Shown: positions 1 to 8,303, counted from the stretch's first letter. The stretch is DNA of 64,000 bases from Nitrosomonas sp. Nm33 (GCF_900107265.1 NZ_FNPJ01000008.1:1-64000), one strand, 5' to 3'. Program-made: numbers and translations. Notes: generated by a model not told the origin, from the letters alone.

Positions 1-2
1 AC

Positions 3-128
3 TTCGCAAAGCGGCTTAAGATTTTGAAGGGGCTTACACCCTATGAATACATCTGCAAAATATGGACAAAAGAGCCGGAACGTTTTAATGTTAATTCATT
101 CCAGCACACCGTGGGACTAAACACCTAG
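3..128 (+). pseudogene. IS481-like transposase, C-terminal fragment
   Basis: An open frame enters from the left edge and ends at TAG 126-128, giving 41 residues. It carries the tail typical of IS481-type integrase-core transposases: LKGLTPYEYICKIW, then EPERFNVN, then GLNT at the stop. Only the last part of the protein is in the window. The family call rests on recalled motif similarity. Whether the copy is intact upstream cannot be seen, but it lies directly against another dead transposase end. Confidence 0.7.
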
Positions 129-166
129 ATGAGTAGGTAAAAAAGGCGGTTGCTTCTAATGTAAAC

Positions 167-375
167 ATGCTCAAGCAATTCTCTGAAACCATTGCCACTC
201 CTCGCTCAGGCTTCCTTGCCTATTTCGACAGAAATGGTTTATCAACCAGACCGTTGGAGGCATCAACTACAAGATCAAAACGTTACATAAAATGGCTTAT
301 AGCTTTAGAGATGCCAAATTCTTTAAGCTAAAATTCATTGCGATGCATGAAACCAATTATGTTCTAGTCAGTTGA
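167..375 (+). pseudogene. ISL3-like transposase, C-terminal relic with frameshift
   Basis: From ATG 167 one frame reads MLKQFSETIATPRSGFLAYF and reaches STRPLE near 258. The family hallmark (PLEG-x-N-x-KIKT) then continues in another frame as GINYKIKTLHKMAYSFRDAKFFK, ending in TGA 373-375. A single-base deletion near 258-261 explains the switch. The PLEGxNxKIKT and AYxFRD blocks are typical of ISL3-type DDE transposases. The N-terminal two thirds are missing, so this is a remnant. Confidence 0.65.
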
Positions 376-1094
376 ATGCGAAGCATGCATTGGCCGAGTA
401 AACCAAAAATTGATTATTCATGATATTGCGCATGGCAAAGCAATAAAATGATTTCTGGGAGTTGACAAATAATTAATGTTAATGGTATTAATAAAAAAGA
501 TTAATAACACTGATACTAGTAATGAGAATGATGATGAGAATGATAATTAATTAAATATCATTAATTCATATTAATAATCAGTATGTTATAAATATTAGTG
601 AGTAAAAAAATATAATAAAATGAATTAAAAAGGAATTTTACTTTACTGTAACTATCGAATTTTAAATTTCTAAAAAATTTGAGGCAAGGAAATGGAACAA
701 GGAGGATCAAGAAAGAAAAGGAAAAAATAGAACTACAGAAAGTAATCGATGAAGATAGAAAGTTTAATATCTTCTAAAAAATAGGTGACTGCATAGACCG
801 TCAGTGGAATTTTTATCGATTCAACGATAATGCTGCTATTTTTATGCTTTACAACTATTTACAACAAAACTTATTGATTAATTGGAATATTTATTTAGCA
901 TGAACCAATACTTATAACTATGACAAATAGTTATAACAATAAACGAAAATTTATAAGCAATTATTGCAATTAATCAAAAATCTATGTTGTTATGAGCCTT
1001 TATTAGCAAAATATTTATCTAAATATCATATCAAGTATTAATTAAATTGGAAAGGGTATAAGGGCATATTTTTATCTTTTATTGGAGAAATATA
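376..1094. other. AT-rich gene-free stretch
   Basis: About 720 bases without a credible gene, very AT-rich with many TTAATAAT runs. At 521-548 there is a run of GAGAATGAT / GATAAT hexamers that loosely resembles tandem Fur-box half sites, but no start codon follows closely. A ribosome-binding-like GGAG lies just before the gene at 1095. Confidence 0.5.
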
Positions 1095-2009
1095 ATGAAT
1101 TTTCGTCATAAAACATTTATCACTAGTTTGCTTTTATTAGTGTTATCGATTGTTATGACCACAACTGCGTTGGCCAAAAGCGCCGAGCTAGAATTCAAAG
1201 CAATAGTAACAGAAATAAATCTGCCTTCCGAAGGTGAAAGCTCTGTTCGCGTCAAATTATTGAGCAACCTTGAGAATAATGTAGAAATTCCCGTCATGGT
1301 TACAGGGGCGACAGAAATTGAATCACATGGTGATGAAATAGCTTTATCTGAGTTAAGGGTCGGATATTTTGTCAAGATTAATGGTTTTTTTAGACCTTCT
1401 GGAATAGTAGTTGCTAATCAAATCGATGCGTTGGATAGCCACCTTGGAGAATACCGCATTCGAGGCTTGATCGAGCAGGTAGAAGAAGCGCCAAATGATA
1501 AGCTCGTTACAGTCTGGCACGACGATATCATGAGCGCTCCGACAGTGGAATTCATGCCAAATGGCAGGCGCATTACGGTAATCGACGTTCCTGTTCAAGT
1601 TGATACAAACACAGCTATTCGCAGGAGAGAGATGGGTGTCTCTCGCGGTTTGACTATGGAGGCATTGCAACCTGGGCAAAGCGTTGATATCAAGGGTGTA
1701 TTTAACAATGGTGTGTTTCTTGCCGAGCGCATCGAAGTAGGACACCGTCCTGAAGGGGAGATCAAGTTGAAGGGCACTGTAGCAAGCGTAGCGAATGGCT
1801 CGGTCAGTATCGTCAATGTTAGCGGCGTGAATATGGCTGTGGTTCCGAATGACACAACCAAAGTACGTGGAAATCTAGCCGTAGGAGAGCTTATCGAAGT
1901 AAAAGGCCATTTTAATAAAAATATGCAGGTAGTTGCCGAAGAAATCAAGGTCGACGTTAACCGTAACGGCCATACTGGCGACGATCATGATTTTAGCCGA
2001 AGATCGTGA
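1095..2009 (+). CDS. Secreted DUF5666 domain-containing protein
   Basis: A 304-residue protein. Residues 1-27 form a signal peptide ending in ALA, so the product should be exported. The rest reads as repeated small beta-barrel units of the DUF5666 type: VKLLSN...GATEI...LRVGYFVKINGFF...VVANQID near 45-110, a second unit about 120-215 (ALQPGQSVDIKGVFNNGVFLAERIEV), and a third about 220-290 (VGELIEVKGHFNKNMQVVAEEIKV). DUF5666 has no established biochemical role; metal or ligand binding by OB-like folds has been suggested, and nothing here decides it. The ATG is preceded by GGAG about 8 bases upstream. It sits alone between transposase debris and an OmpA-like fragment, and belongs to no obvious operon. 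Confidence 0.8.
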   Translation: MNFRHKTFITSLLLLVLSIVMTTTALAKSAELEFKAIVTEINLPSEGESSVRVKLLSNLENNVEIPVMVTGATEIESHGDEIALSELRVGYFVKINGFFRPSGIVVANQIDALDSHLGEYRIRGLIEQVEEAPNDKLVTVWHDDIMSAPTVEFMPNGRRITVIDVPVQVDTNTAIRRREMGVSRGLTMEALQPGQSVDIKGVFNNGVFLAERIEVGHRPEGEIKLKGTVASVANGSVSIVNVSGVNMAVVPNDTTKVRGNLAVGELIEVKGHFNKNMQVVAEEIKVDVNRNGHTGDDHDFSRRS

Positions 2010-2045
2010 TGCAAACACAAAGTAGTATTTGATGCAGCACTCTAA

Positions 2046-2180
2046 ATATTAAGTGGTATCGCTGACTTGAAGGAAAAAGTGAAATTCAATTTTGAGTTGG
2101 ATGATAGCAAGCTCGATCAAGAATCATCGGTATTGCAGCCAATTTTAGATGCAGTATCAAAGTATCACCCATTATCCTAG
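2046..2180 (+). pseudogene. OmpA-like domain fragment, cut by repeat element
   Basis: An open frame without a good start reads KEKVKFNFELDDSKLDQES, then SVLQPILDAVSKYHPLS and a stop. This pattern matches the opening of an OmpA C-terminal peptidoglycan-binding domain (V-x-F-x-F then LD-x-I-x-x-L-x-x-YP). The conserved GHTD block that should follow is absent, because a palindromic element begins at about 2173. Likely the remains of an OmpA-family lipoprotein gene; the alignment is from memory and short. Confidence 0.4.
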
Positions 2181-2409
2181 ATAAACAGTTGATCGCTCAT
2201 CCTGGAATTAACATTATGAATATAATGATTCTTATTATCACTTTCATTCGCATCTTATGGGTGTTTCCGCTTCGGTGTGGATTGCATGATTTTGCAAGTA
2301 CATGGCTGTGTTGTAACACCTTGGAATGGAGCGACCATTCCGCGTCGTTGCGTCTTTCCTGCACTTGCAAAACCGTTCACTCCATCCCACTCAACTGGAA
2401 TCCAGGATT
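2173..2409 (-). repeat. 237-bp palindromic element, copy 1
   Basis: This interval matches the reverse complement of 55522-55760 over its whole length. Shared blocks include AGTTGATCGCTC, AACATTATGAATATAAT, GGGTGTTTCCGCT and the core GGAATGG-x-GCGACCATTCC. The outer ends are inverted copies of CCTGGATTCCTCAGTTG with several changes. The central 110 bases are themselves an imperfect hairpin. No transposase is encoded, so it fits a miniature inverted-repeat element. Confidence 0.75.
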
Positions 2410-2581
2410 ATTGTTCGTTAAGTATCAATGGTACAAACAATCGAAATCCTGGGCGAAAAAATGACTAAGTTCATTTATCGCTCAGATCGATGCCACGGAT
2501 TTCGATCCGCGTCTTATGAGCACGAGGCGCTAAAAAATAGATAGTGGCATTTTAGTTTTTAACTTTAAAAATGAGGACATC

Positions 2582-4375
2582 ATGTCGAGCATTAAACACT
2601 TTTTAGCTTTACTACTCGTTCTACCTGGCCTGGTCTGGGCAGGTTCAAACGAAATAAGATTTGAACTCAATGATATGCCAGGTAACTGGTTCAGAAACAT
2701 CAATGGGCCAGTTGCTGGCTCAGGCTCATTAGGAGTTGGTACGCCAGGCGTCCGAGTTAAGTTCGGGATGGATTCAGAGACGGTGCATACCATGACCAGT
2801 CTGCTGTTCCCGAAGGGCGCCAAGAATATGCCGTTTGATACTGATGCGCAAAGGGGCAGTGCGGAAGTTGAATTGACTACACCCGGTTTATATGTATTTG
2901 TCTGTCAGGTTCACCCTTTTATGTTGGGTACCGTAATCGTGGATGATCCGGCCACAGAAGGATTGGATCTGGGAGATAACGTTACGTTGGCCAATGGCAT
3001 CACCGTGCCTACCAGCAGTGATTTGGCAACACGTTTATTGCGCGGTTTTCTAGTGTTGACCGAACCAGATAACTGGCAGAATTTTGCATCAGGAAAGCCA
3101 TGGCATATCAATTATCCGAATGTGGATGTACGTACCGATAGTGGTGTTGTTAATCTGGCCGAGGTTTTGACAGCACGCTATGATAACGATACTTCGCTGC
3201 CGGCACTTTTAACGCCGACTCAACAGGGAGTAGGGGAAGTGTGGGTCAATACCCAGTTTGAACTGACAGCTAACAAGAAAAAACCGGGAGCTGCCACAGC
3301 GGTGAATGCCACTAACTGGGAAGTGAGTCGCAAAGTATTTTTGCCGAACATCGATATGAACAATCCGCATAATATGTGGACCGATCGCGCACAAAATCTG
3401 ATTTATGTCACTGAATGGTTCAGTAGCAAGCTGACAATCTTTAATCGCCGCAATGGCCAGTTTGTAAGCCGGGTATCGGTGGGCGATGCACCAGCACATG
3501 TGATGACGCGCGTGGACACTGATCAACTACATGTTTCGATCAATGGTTCCAACGATCGGGAATCAGTAGTTGAACTATCGCCACTTAGCGCTAATGTGGA
3601 ACGGAGAATCGATATTGGCAGACCAGGTCCCCATGGACATTGGATGGGACATGATGGTGGCACTATGGTAACGCCCAATGTGTTTACGGGAGATTCAACG
3701 ATTTTTGATTTTGCTCGAGATGCCATCCGTAATATTGTTCCGACCGGCGGTCCTGAGGCTCATCCGATTGCCGCGGGTATGTTGCCAGATTCCAGTAAAT
3801 ACTATGTGGCTAATTTTCTTGACAGTACCATAACTGTGATTGAAACGGCAACTGGAAACATCTTGAAGACAATCAATTTACTACAAAATTATGATCCCGT
3901 TTCTGGAGATATAACTGGCCCAGTTGGCGCTTTGCCGATCCAAACACCAGTAAGTCCTGATGGGATTGCCATGGTTACGGCCAATATTCTGACCGATACC
4001 ATCACTATCATAAATACTAAAACTGATGAGCTAGTTGCCGCGCTTCCTTGTGCCGCGGGTTGCCATGGCGTGCAGTTTGGCGCCAAAAATGGAGGCGGAT
4101 ATTATGCTTATGTGAGCAGTCAAGCAGCTAATGTATTGCAAGTAGTGGATATCGACCCAAATGGTGATGGCAATCCGGCTGACGCGGCAGTGATAGGCAG
4201 AGTTTTGCTGACACCGGGTGCAAACACAGCTATGGATGACACTATTACAGCTTACTCAGGAATGGGTGGGCAAGGGGTGCTGGCTGTTCCTGTGGTTTAC
4301 AATGGCTGGGTGCAGAATTTGCCCCAGGAATGGAAAGACCAATTGACGGTGAAGCAGCGCGATCCGCTGAAATAA
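2582..4375 (+). CDS. Secreted amicyanin-type cupredoxin fused to a beta-propeller, copy 1
   Basis: 597 residues. Signal peptide 1-20 (cut after VWA). Residues 21-122 form a blue-copper domain with His69 (TVHT) and the loop C108-x2-H111-x2-M114 (CQVHPFM), the amicyanin spacing. A linker (about 125-250) leads to a YVTN-type beta-propeller (about 255-575) with strands such as NLIYVTEW, KYYVANFLDSTITVIETATG and DTITIINTKTDE. His residues recur at turn positions: H263, H306, H351, H353, H357, H394 and H495. Residues 490-495 (CAAGCH) form a CX3CH motif. The domains suggest a periplasmic redox protein, but the substrate is unknown. Domain order is opposite to nitrous oxide reductase, so it is not NosZ. 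ATG follows GAGGACATC. A near-identical paralogue lies downstream. Confidence 0.8.
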   Translation: MSSIKHFLALLLVLPGLVWAGSNEIRFELNDMPGNWFRNINGPVAGSGSLGVGTPGVRVKFGMDSETVHTMTSLLFPKGAKNMPFDTDAQRGSAEVELTTPGLYVFVCQVHPFMLGTVIVDDPATEGLDLGDNVTLANGITVPTSSDLATRLLRGFLVLTEPDNWQNFASGKPWHINYPNVDVRTDSGVVNLAEVLTARYDNDTSLPALLTPTQQGVGEVWVNTQFELTANKKKPGAATAVNATNWEVSRKVFLPNIDMNNPHNMWTDRAQNLIYVTEWFSSKLTIFNRRNGQFVSRVSVGDAPAHVMTRVDTDQLHVSINGSNDRESVVELSPLSANVERRIDIGRPGPHGHWMGHDGGTMVTPNVFTGDSTIFDFARDAIRNIVPTGGPEAHPIAAGMLPDSSKYYVANFLDSTITVIETATGNILKTINLLQNYDPVSGDITGPVGALPIQTPVSPDGIAMVTANILTDTITIINTKTDELVAALPCAAGCHGVQFGAKNGGGYYAYVSSQAANVLQVVDIDPNGDGNPADAAVIGRVLLTPGANTAMDDTITAYSGMGGQGVLAVPVVYNGWVQNLPQEWKDQLTVKQRDPLK

Positions 4376-4385
4376 TTGTTTTATC

Positions 4386-4412
4386 AAGGTTTTTGCACTA
4401 AAAACCTTTTTT
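4386..4412 (+). terminator. Rho-independent terminator after cupredoxin copy 1
   Basis: AAGGTTTTT (4386-4394), loop GCACT, AAAAACCTT (4400-4408), then a T run to 4412. A perfect 9-bp stem lying 11 bases after the stop codon. Confidence 0.85.
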
Positions 4413-4530
4413 CGGGGGAGGATGATCGGCTCAGGTTAATAGATTGTGCCCGATCCTTCTCCCATCGGACATGTAGTAGCTTCTACTGATATTTCTTCGT
4501 ATTCAAGTTGGCTTTGCAGTTTCTATCTTG

Positions 4531-4700
4531 TGTGTTGTAGCTCCTTGGAATGGAACGACCATTCCGTGTCGTTGCGCCTTCCCTGGCACTCGCAAAACCG
4601 CACACTCCATCCCGTACAGCTGAAATCTAGGTTTATCTAGGTTTGTTGTCTATCAAATATCAATGCATCCCGCACAACTGAAATCTAGATTTATTGTCTA
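4531..4700 (-). repeat. Truncated copy of the palindromic element at the duplication junction
   Basis: From 4545 the sequence follows copy 1 from its core onward (GGAATGGAACGACCATTCC, then TCGTTGCGCCTTCCCTGGC and CCGCACACTCCATCCC). The left half is absent: the flank is the tail of the first unit. The outer end occurs twice, as CAGCTGAAATCTAGGTTTAT and again as CAACTGAAATCTAGATTTAT, from a short local duplication. Confidence 0.7.
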
Positions 4701-4863
4701 TTAAGTATCGATGGTGCAAACAATCGAAGTCCTGGACGAAAAAATGGCTGAGTTCATTTATCGCCCAGATCGATGCCACGGATTCCGATCCTTGCCTCAT
4801 GAGTACGAGGCACTAGAAAATAGATAGTGGCATTTTAGCTTTTAATTTAAAAGTGAGGAAATC

Positions 4864-6660
4864 ATGTTTACCATTAAACACTTTTTAACTTTACTAGTTG
4901 TTCTATCTGGCTTGGTGGTTTGGGCAGGTTTAACAAGTTCAAACGAAATAAGATTTGAACTCAATGATATGCCAGGTAACTGGTTCAGAAACACCAATGG
5001 GCCAGTTGCTGGCTCAGGCTCATTAGGAATTGGTACGCCTGGCGTCCGAGTTAAGTTCGGGATGGATTCTGATACCGTACATACTATGACCAGTTTGCTG
5101 TTTCCGAAGGGCGCCCAGAATATGCCGTTTGATACTGATGCGCAAAAGGGCAGTGCGGAAGTTGAATTGACCACACCCGGTTTATATGTATTTGTCTGTC
5201 AGGTTCACCCTTTTATGTTGGGTACCGTAATCGTGGATGATCCAGCTACAGAAGGATTGGATCTGGGAGATAACGTTACGTTGGCCAATGGCATCACTGT
5301 GCCTACCAGCAGTGATTTGGCAACACGTTTATTGCGCGGTTTTCTAGTATTGACCGAACCAGGTAACTGGCAGAATTTTGCATCAGGAAAGCCGTGGCAT
5401 ATCAATTATCCGAATGTGAATGTACGTACCGATAGCGGTGTTGTTAATCTGGCTGAGGTTTTGACAGCACGCTATGGTAACGATATTACGCTACCGGCAC
5501 TTTTAACGCCGTCTCAACAAGGGGTAGGGGAAGTGTGGGTTAATACCCAGTTTGAATTGACAGCCAACAAGAAAAAACCGGGGGCTGCCACAGCAGTGAA
5601 TGCCACTGATTGGCAAGTGAGTCGCAAAGTGTTTTTGCAGATGAACAACCCGCATAATATGTGGACCGATCGCGCACAAAATCTGATTTTTGCCACTGAA
5701 TGGTTTAGTAGCAGGCTGACAATCTTTGATCGCCGCAGTGGCCAGTCTGTAGATCGGGTATCGGTGGGTGATGCACCGGCACATGTGATGACGCGTGTAG
5801 ACACCGATCAACTCCATGTTTCGATCAATGGTTCCAACGATCGGAACTCAGTAGTTGAACTATCGCCACTTGGCCGTAATGTGGAACGGAGAATCGATAT
5901 TGGCAGACCAGGTCCCCATGGGCATTGGATGGGACATGATGGCGGCACCATGGTAACGCCCAATGTGTTCACGGGGGACTCAACAATTTTTGATTTTGCT
6001 CGAGATGGCATACGTAATATTGTTCCGACCGGCGGTCCTGAGGCTCATCCGATTGCCACGGGTATGATGCCAGATTCCAGTAAATACTATGTGGCTAATT
6101 TTCTCGACAGTACCATAACTGTGATTGAAACGGCAACTGGAAACATCTTGAAAACAATCAATCTACTGCAAAATTATGATCCTGTTTCCGGACAAATAAC
6201 TGGCCCAGTTGGCGCTTTGCCGATCCAAACACCAGTAAGTCCTGATGGGATTGCCATGGTCACGGCCAATATTCTGACCGATACCATCACTATCATAAAT
6301 ACCAAAACTGATGAGCTGGTCGCCGCACTTCCTTGTGCCGCTGGCTGCCATGGCGTGCAGTTTGGCGCCAAAAAAGGAGGTGGATATTATGCTCATGTGA
6401 GCAGTCAGTCAGCTAATGTATTGCAAGTAGTGGATATCGACCCAAATGGTGATGGCAATCCGGCTGACGCAGCACTAGTAGGCAGAGTTTTGCTGACACC
6501 GGGTGCAAACACAGCCATGGATGACACTATTACAGCTCACTCAGGAATGGGTGGGCAAGGGGTGCTGGGTGTTCCTGTGGTTTACAATGGCTGGGTGCAA
6601 AAATTGCCCCAGGAATGGAAAGACCAATTGACTGTGAAGCAGCGCGATCCACTGAAATAA
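4864..6660 (+). CDS. Secreted amicyanin-type cupredoxin fused to a beta-propeller, copy 2
   Basis: 598 residues, about nine tenths identical to the gene at 2582 and its tandem duplicate. It keeps the signal peptide (cut after VWA, residue 21), the copper ligands (His73, Cys112, His115, Met118), the propeller His positions and the CAAGCH motif. Differences: three extra residues after the signal peptide (GLTSSNEIR against GSNEIR), a short in-frame deletion where copy 1 has LPNIDMNNPH and this has LQMNNPH, and scattered substitutions on propeller surface strands. Both reading frames are intact, suggesting that both copies are under selection or that the duplication is recent. The upstream leader is almost the same as in copy 1, so both genes probably share regulation. 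Confidence 0.8.
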   Translation: MFTIKHFLTLLVVLSGLVVWAGLTSSNEIRFELNDMPGNWFRNTNGPVAGSGSLGIGTPGVRVKFGMDSDTVHTMTSLLFPKGAQNMPFDTDAQKGSAEVELTTPGLYVFVCQVHPFMLGTVIVDDPATEGLDLGDNVTLANGITVPTSSDLATRLLRGFLVLTEPGNWQNFASGKPWHINYPNVNVRTDSGVVNLAEVLTARYGNDITLPALLTPSQQGVGEVWVNTQFELTANKKKPGAATAVNATDWQVSRKVFLQMNNPHNMWTDRAQNLIFATEWFSSRLTIFDRRSGQSVDRVSVGDAPAHVMTRVDTDQLHVSINGSNDRNSVVELSPLGRNVERRIDIGRPGPHGHWMGHDGGTMVTPNVFTGDSTIFDFARDGIRNIVPTGGPEAHPIATGMMPDSSKYYVANFLDSTITVIETATGNILKTINLLQNYDPVSGQITGPVGALPIQTPVSPDGIAMVTANILTDTITIINTKTDELVAALPCAAGCHGVQFGAKKGGGYYAHVSSQSANVLQVVDIDPNGDGNPADAALVGRVLLTPGANTAMDDTITAHSGMGGQGVLGVPVVYNGWVQKLPQEWKDQLTVKQRDPLK

Positions 6661-6670
6661 TCGTTTTATC

Positions 6671-6697
6671 AAAGGTTTTGCGCTAAAAACCTTTTTT
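6671..6697 (+). terminator. Rho-independent terminator after cupredoxin copy 2
   Basis: AAAGGTTTT (6671-6679), a short loop, AAAACCTTT (6686-6694), then T residues. It is the duplicate of the terminator at 4386. Confidence 0.8.
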
Positions 6698-6822
6698 CCG
6701 GGGGAGGATGATCGGCTCAGGTTAATAGATTGTGCCCGATCCTTCTCCCACTGGACGTGTGGTTTTAGCTTTTACTGATATTTCTTCGTATTCAGGTTGG
6801 CTTTGCAGTTTCTATCTTGTGT

Positions 6823-7203
6823 TTCGCTACAGTTTTCGTAACTGCTTCGGGGTTATTTCCTTTCAACCTAAGATTTGTCACTTTATACTTCGACATCAAG
6901 CACCAAACACATGGTGCTGATCTAGTAGGTATGCAGTATATGTCAATGTTTCTTTACTCAAATTCCGTTTCACTCATTGGGTGACTCCTTCGTTTAACCG
7001 GAAAAACTTTATAGTAGTATGTTTGAGGCAGATTTTGTAGGCTTAATCGTGGAAAATAGGATTACTGCATGCGAAGTTAAAGTCTATGATCTTCCCCTTT
7101 CTTTTTTGATATATTGCGCAGGGAAGAACTGATTCCTATAAAGGAATGTCTGATTTAATAAGGTAGTTTTATTTTCTAAAATAATTTTTATAGACAGTAA
7201 GCC
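6823..7203. other. Gene-free stretch after the duplication
   Basis: About 380 bases. The sequence beyond 6822 is unique here and shows no gene, tRNA or clear repeat. It ends in an AT-rich leader before the gene at 7204, which has only a weak ribosome-binding site. Confidence 0.4.
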
Positions 7204-7647
7204 ATGCCATACTCAATTGTTATCATATTACTTGCCCTCCTGACATTTCCCGCAATACTTTATGCTGACAGCAGTAAGGAAGTGACGGGTTTGTGGTTAA
7301 CCAAAAAAAAGGATGTCGCCGTGCGATTAGAGTACTGCAATGATAAGAGTTTGTGCGGTCATATTGCCTGGCTCAACCCTAAAGAAAGCTCAGAAAATCC
7401 GACACTGTGTGGCACCAAAGTATTGTGGGATATGCGATCAAAAAAAGATGATCCTACTGAATGGGTAGGAGGAACCCTTTACAAAGCTGATGAAGATAAG
7501 TATTACAGTGCTAATCTCCGTCTGGCAGATGCAAATACCTTAGATCTGCGCGTCTATATTGGTATTCCGATACTTGGCAAAACCAAAAAACTAACCCGGA
7601 TAACAGAAAGCACACATCCACCTTGCCATTTGTTGGCTAAAGATTAA
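7204..7647 (+). CDS. Secreted DUF2147 domain-containing protein
   Basis: 147 residues. Signal peptide about 1-21 (LLALLTFPAILYA). The mature part shows the DUF2147 pattern: VTGLWLTKKKDVAVRLEYC, LCGHIAWLNP, then WVGGTLYKADEDKYYSANLRL and LRVYIGIPILGKTKKLTRI. DUF2147 proteins are small exported beta-rich (lipocalin-like) proteins of unknown function. There are cysteines at C44, C51 and C69 or nearby, which may form disulfides after export. Length is normal for the family. It stands alone; 50-200 bases downstream lie two nested miniature elements. Confidence 0.75.
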   Translation: MPYSIVIILLALLTFPAILYADSSKEVTGLWLTKKKDVAVRLEYCNDKSLCGHIAWLNPKESSENPTLCGTKVLWDMRSKKDDPTEWVGGTLYKADEDKYYSANLRLADANTLDLRVYIGIPILGKTKKLTRITESTHPPCHLLAKD

Positions 7648-7700
7648 GATTATTATTCAATTCTTATCAAGTAGTGGAGTTGATCGGGCGTTGCCAATTT

Positions 7701-7901
7701 ATTCCATTTCTAACAGGCTGTTGAAAAACTATCTGCATTGCCGCTGCGGTGTTAAAAACAGGCTCAAAATGCTCATTTATCAGGTATAAACTCTGTTTTT
7801 CTCGCCTGTTTTTGCCTATCATTGACTGCCTCAAATACGTTTTTCAACAGCCTGCTAAATCAAACTTGACTTGGTCGGCTTCTCCTTGCCGTATTATTTA
7901 T
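7701..7901 (+). repeat. Interrupted and truncated copy of a 103-bp inverted-repeat element
   Basis: The left end ATTCCATTTCTAA (7701-7713) and the continuation CTAAATCAAACTTGAC from 7855 together match the left half of the elements at 8304 and 56873, up to the block TCCTTGCCGTATTATTTAT ending at 7901. A 141-bp element splits it at CTAA. Its right half is missing, replaced by the 3-prime end of the atpR-like gene. Confidence 0.7.
7714..7854. mobile_element. 141-bp miniature inverted-repeat element with target duplication
   Basis: Perfect 16-bp terminal inverted repeats, CAGGCTGTTGAAAAAC (7714-7729) and GTTTTTCAACAGCCTG (7839-7854). Both ends are flanked by the 4-bp direct repeat CTAA (7710-7713 and 7855-7858). 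No coding capacity. The ends and the 4-bp YTAR-like target fit mobilisation by an IS5- or IS1182-type transposase; this assignment is from memory. Confidence 0.85.
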
Positions 7902-8217
7902 TTTCCGTAGCTCCATTTCTTTCCCTATTGGAAATAAGATTGTTCAATTGTGATAGACGCTGAGTCATCAGCCATCGTACCAAGGTAAACCCGGTGACTG
8001 AGGCCAACAAATGATGCCAGTCACCAAATTGCATGGTGGCAAACAATGCCACTGTTGCCAGTACTATGCGAAATACCATACTTGCTGCCATCTGCAGAAC
8101 GGGATAGGAGCGACGTGATAATGTTTGTAGAGAATGCCACAGCGCCAGGAGGAACAGCAATCCAAGCATCACGCCTGCAGCAAATGCAATCATTAATGTC
8201 AGAATCAGATTTGTCAT
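7894..8217 (-). CDS. atpR: AtpR-like subunit of an N-type ATPase (orphan)
   Basis: 107 residues with three hydrophobic helices: about 4-28 (LILTLMIAFAAGVMLGLLFL), 40-62 and 68-85. Arginines lie inside or beside the membrane segments (MVFRIVLA, FTLVRWLMTQR). This arrangement is typical of AtpR, the small membrane protein of N-ATPase operons, thought to interact with the c-ring carboxylates. Normally it sits next to atpB/atpE, but no ATPase gene is near it here, so it is either a relic of a lost N-ATPase cluster or has been recruited elsewhere. Its stop codon and last residues come from a truncated repeat element, so the native C-terminus may differ. The family call is by recalled pattern and length. 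Confidence 0.55.
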   Translation of the reverse strand: MTNLILTLMIAFAAGVMLGLLFLLALWHSLQTLSRRSYPVLQMAASMVFRIVLATVALFATMQFGDWHHLLASVTGFTLVRWLMTQRLSQLNNLISNRERNGATENK

Positions 8218-8303
8218 GCTGTGCTGACTTGTGAAAATATGCCAGTATGATTGAGATGAATAGGAGTGTAATCGATGAGCATTCCTGGGAATAGGTGTAT
8301 TAA

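Larger units (their letters stand above)
2307..6822 (+). repeat. Direct tandem duplication of a 2.2-kb unit
   Basis: Unit A (2307-4530) and unit B (4531-6822) each hold the right half of a palindromic element, a conserved leader of about 170 bases, one cupredoxin/propeller gene, a terminator and a shared tail ending TTTCTATCTTGTGT. The junction shows TGTGTTGTA, which also occurs at the start of unit A (2307-2315). The offset between matching points is 2224 bases at the element and 2282-2285 at the genes; a small extra repeat of about 58 bases near 4630-4697 accounts for the difference. Confidence 0.85.

Noticed and set aside
521-548. Possible Fur box array
   Set aside because: GATAAT-like hexamers are present, but the region is AT-rich and no gene starts within 500 bases.
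2189-2464. Open frame inside the first palindromic element
   Set aside because: It is the translation of a non-coding repeat; the same occurs at 4446 and 55508 with no conservation as protein.
2582-6660. Calling the cupredoxin/propeller proteins nitrous oxide reductase (NosZ)
   Set aside because: The domain order is reversed, the cupredoxin has a single type 1 site rather than a CuA motif, and no nos accessory genes are nearby.
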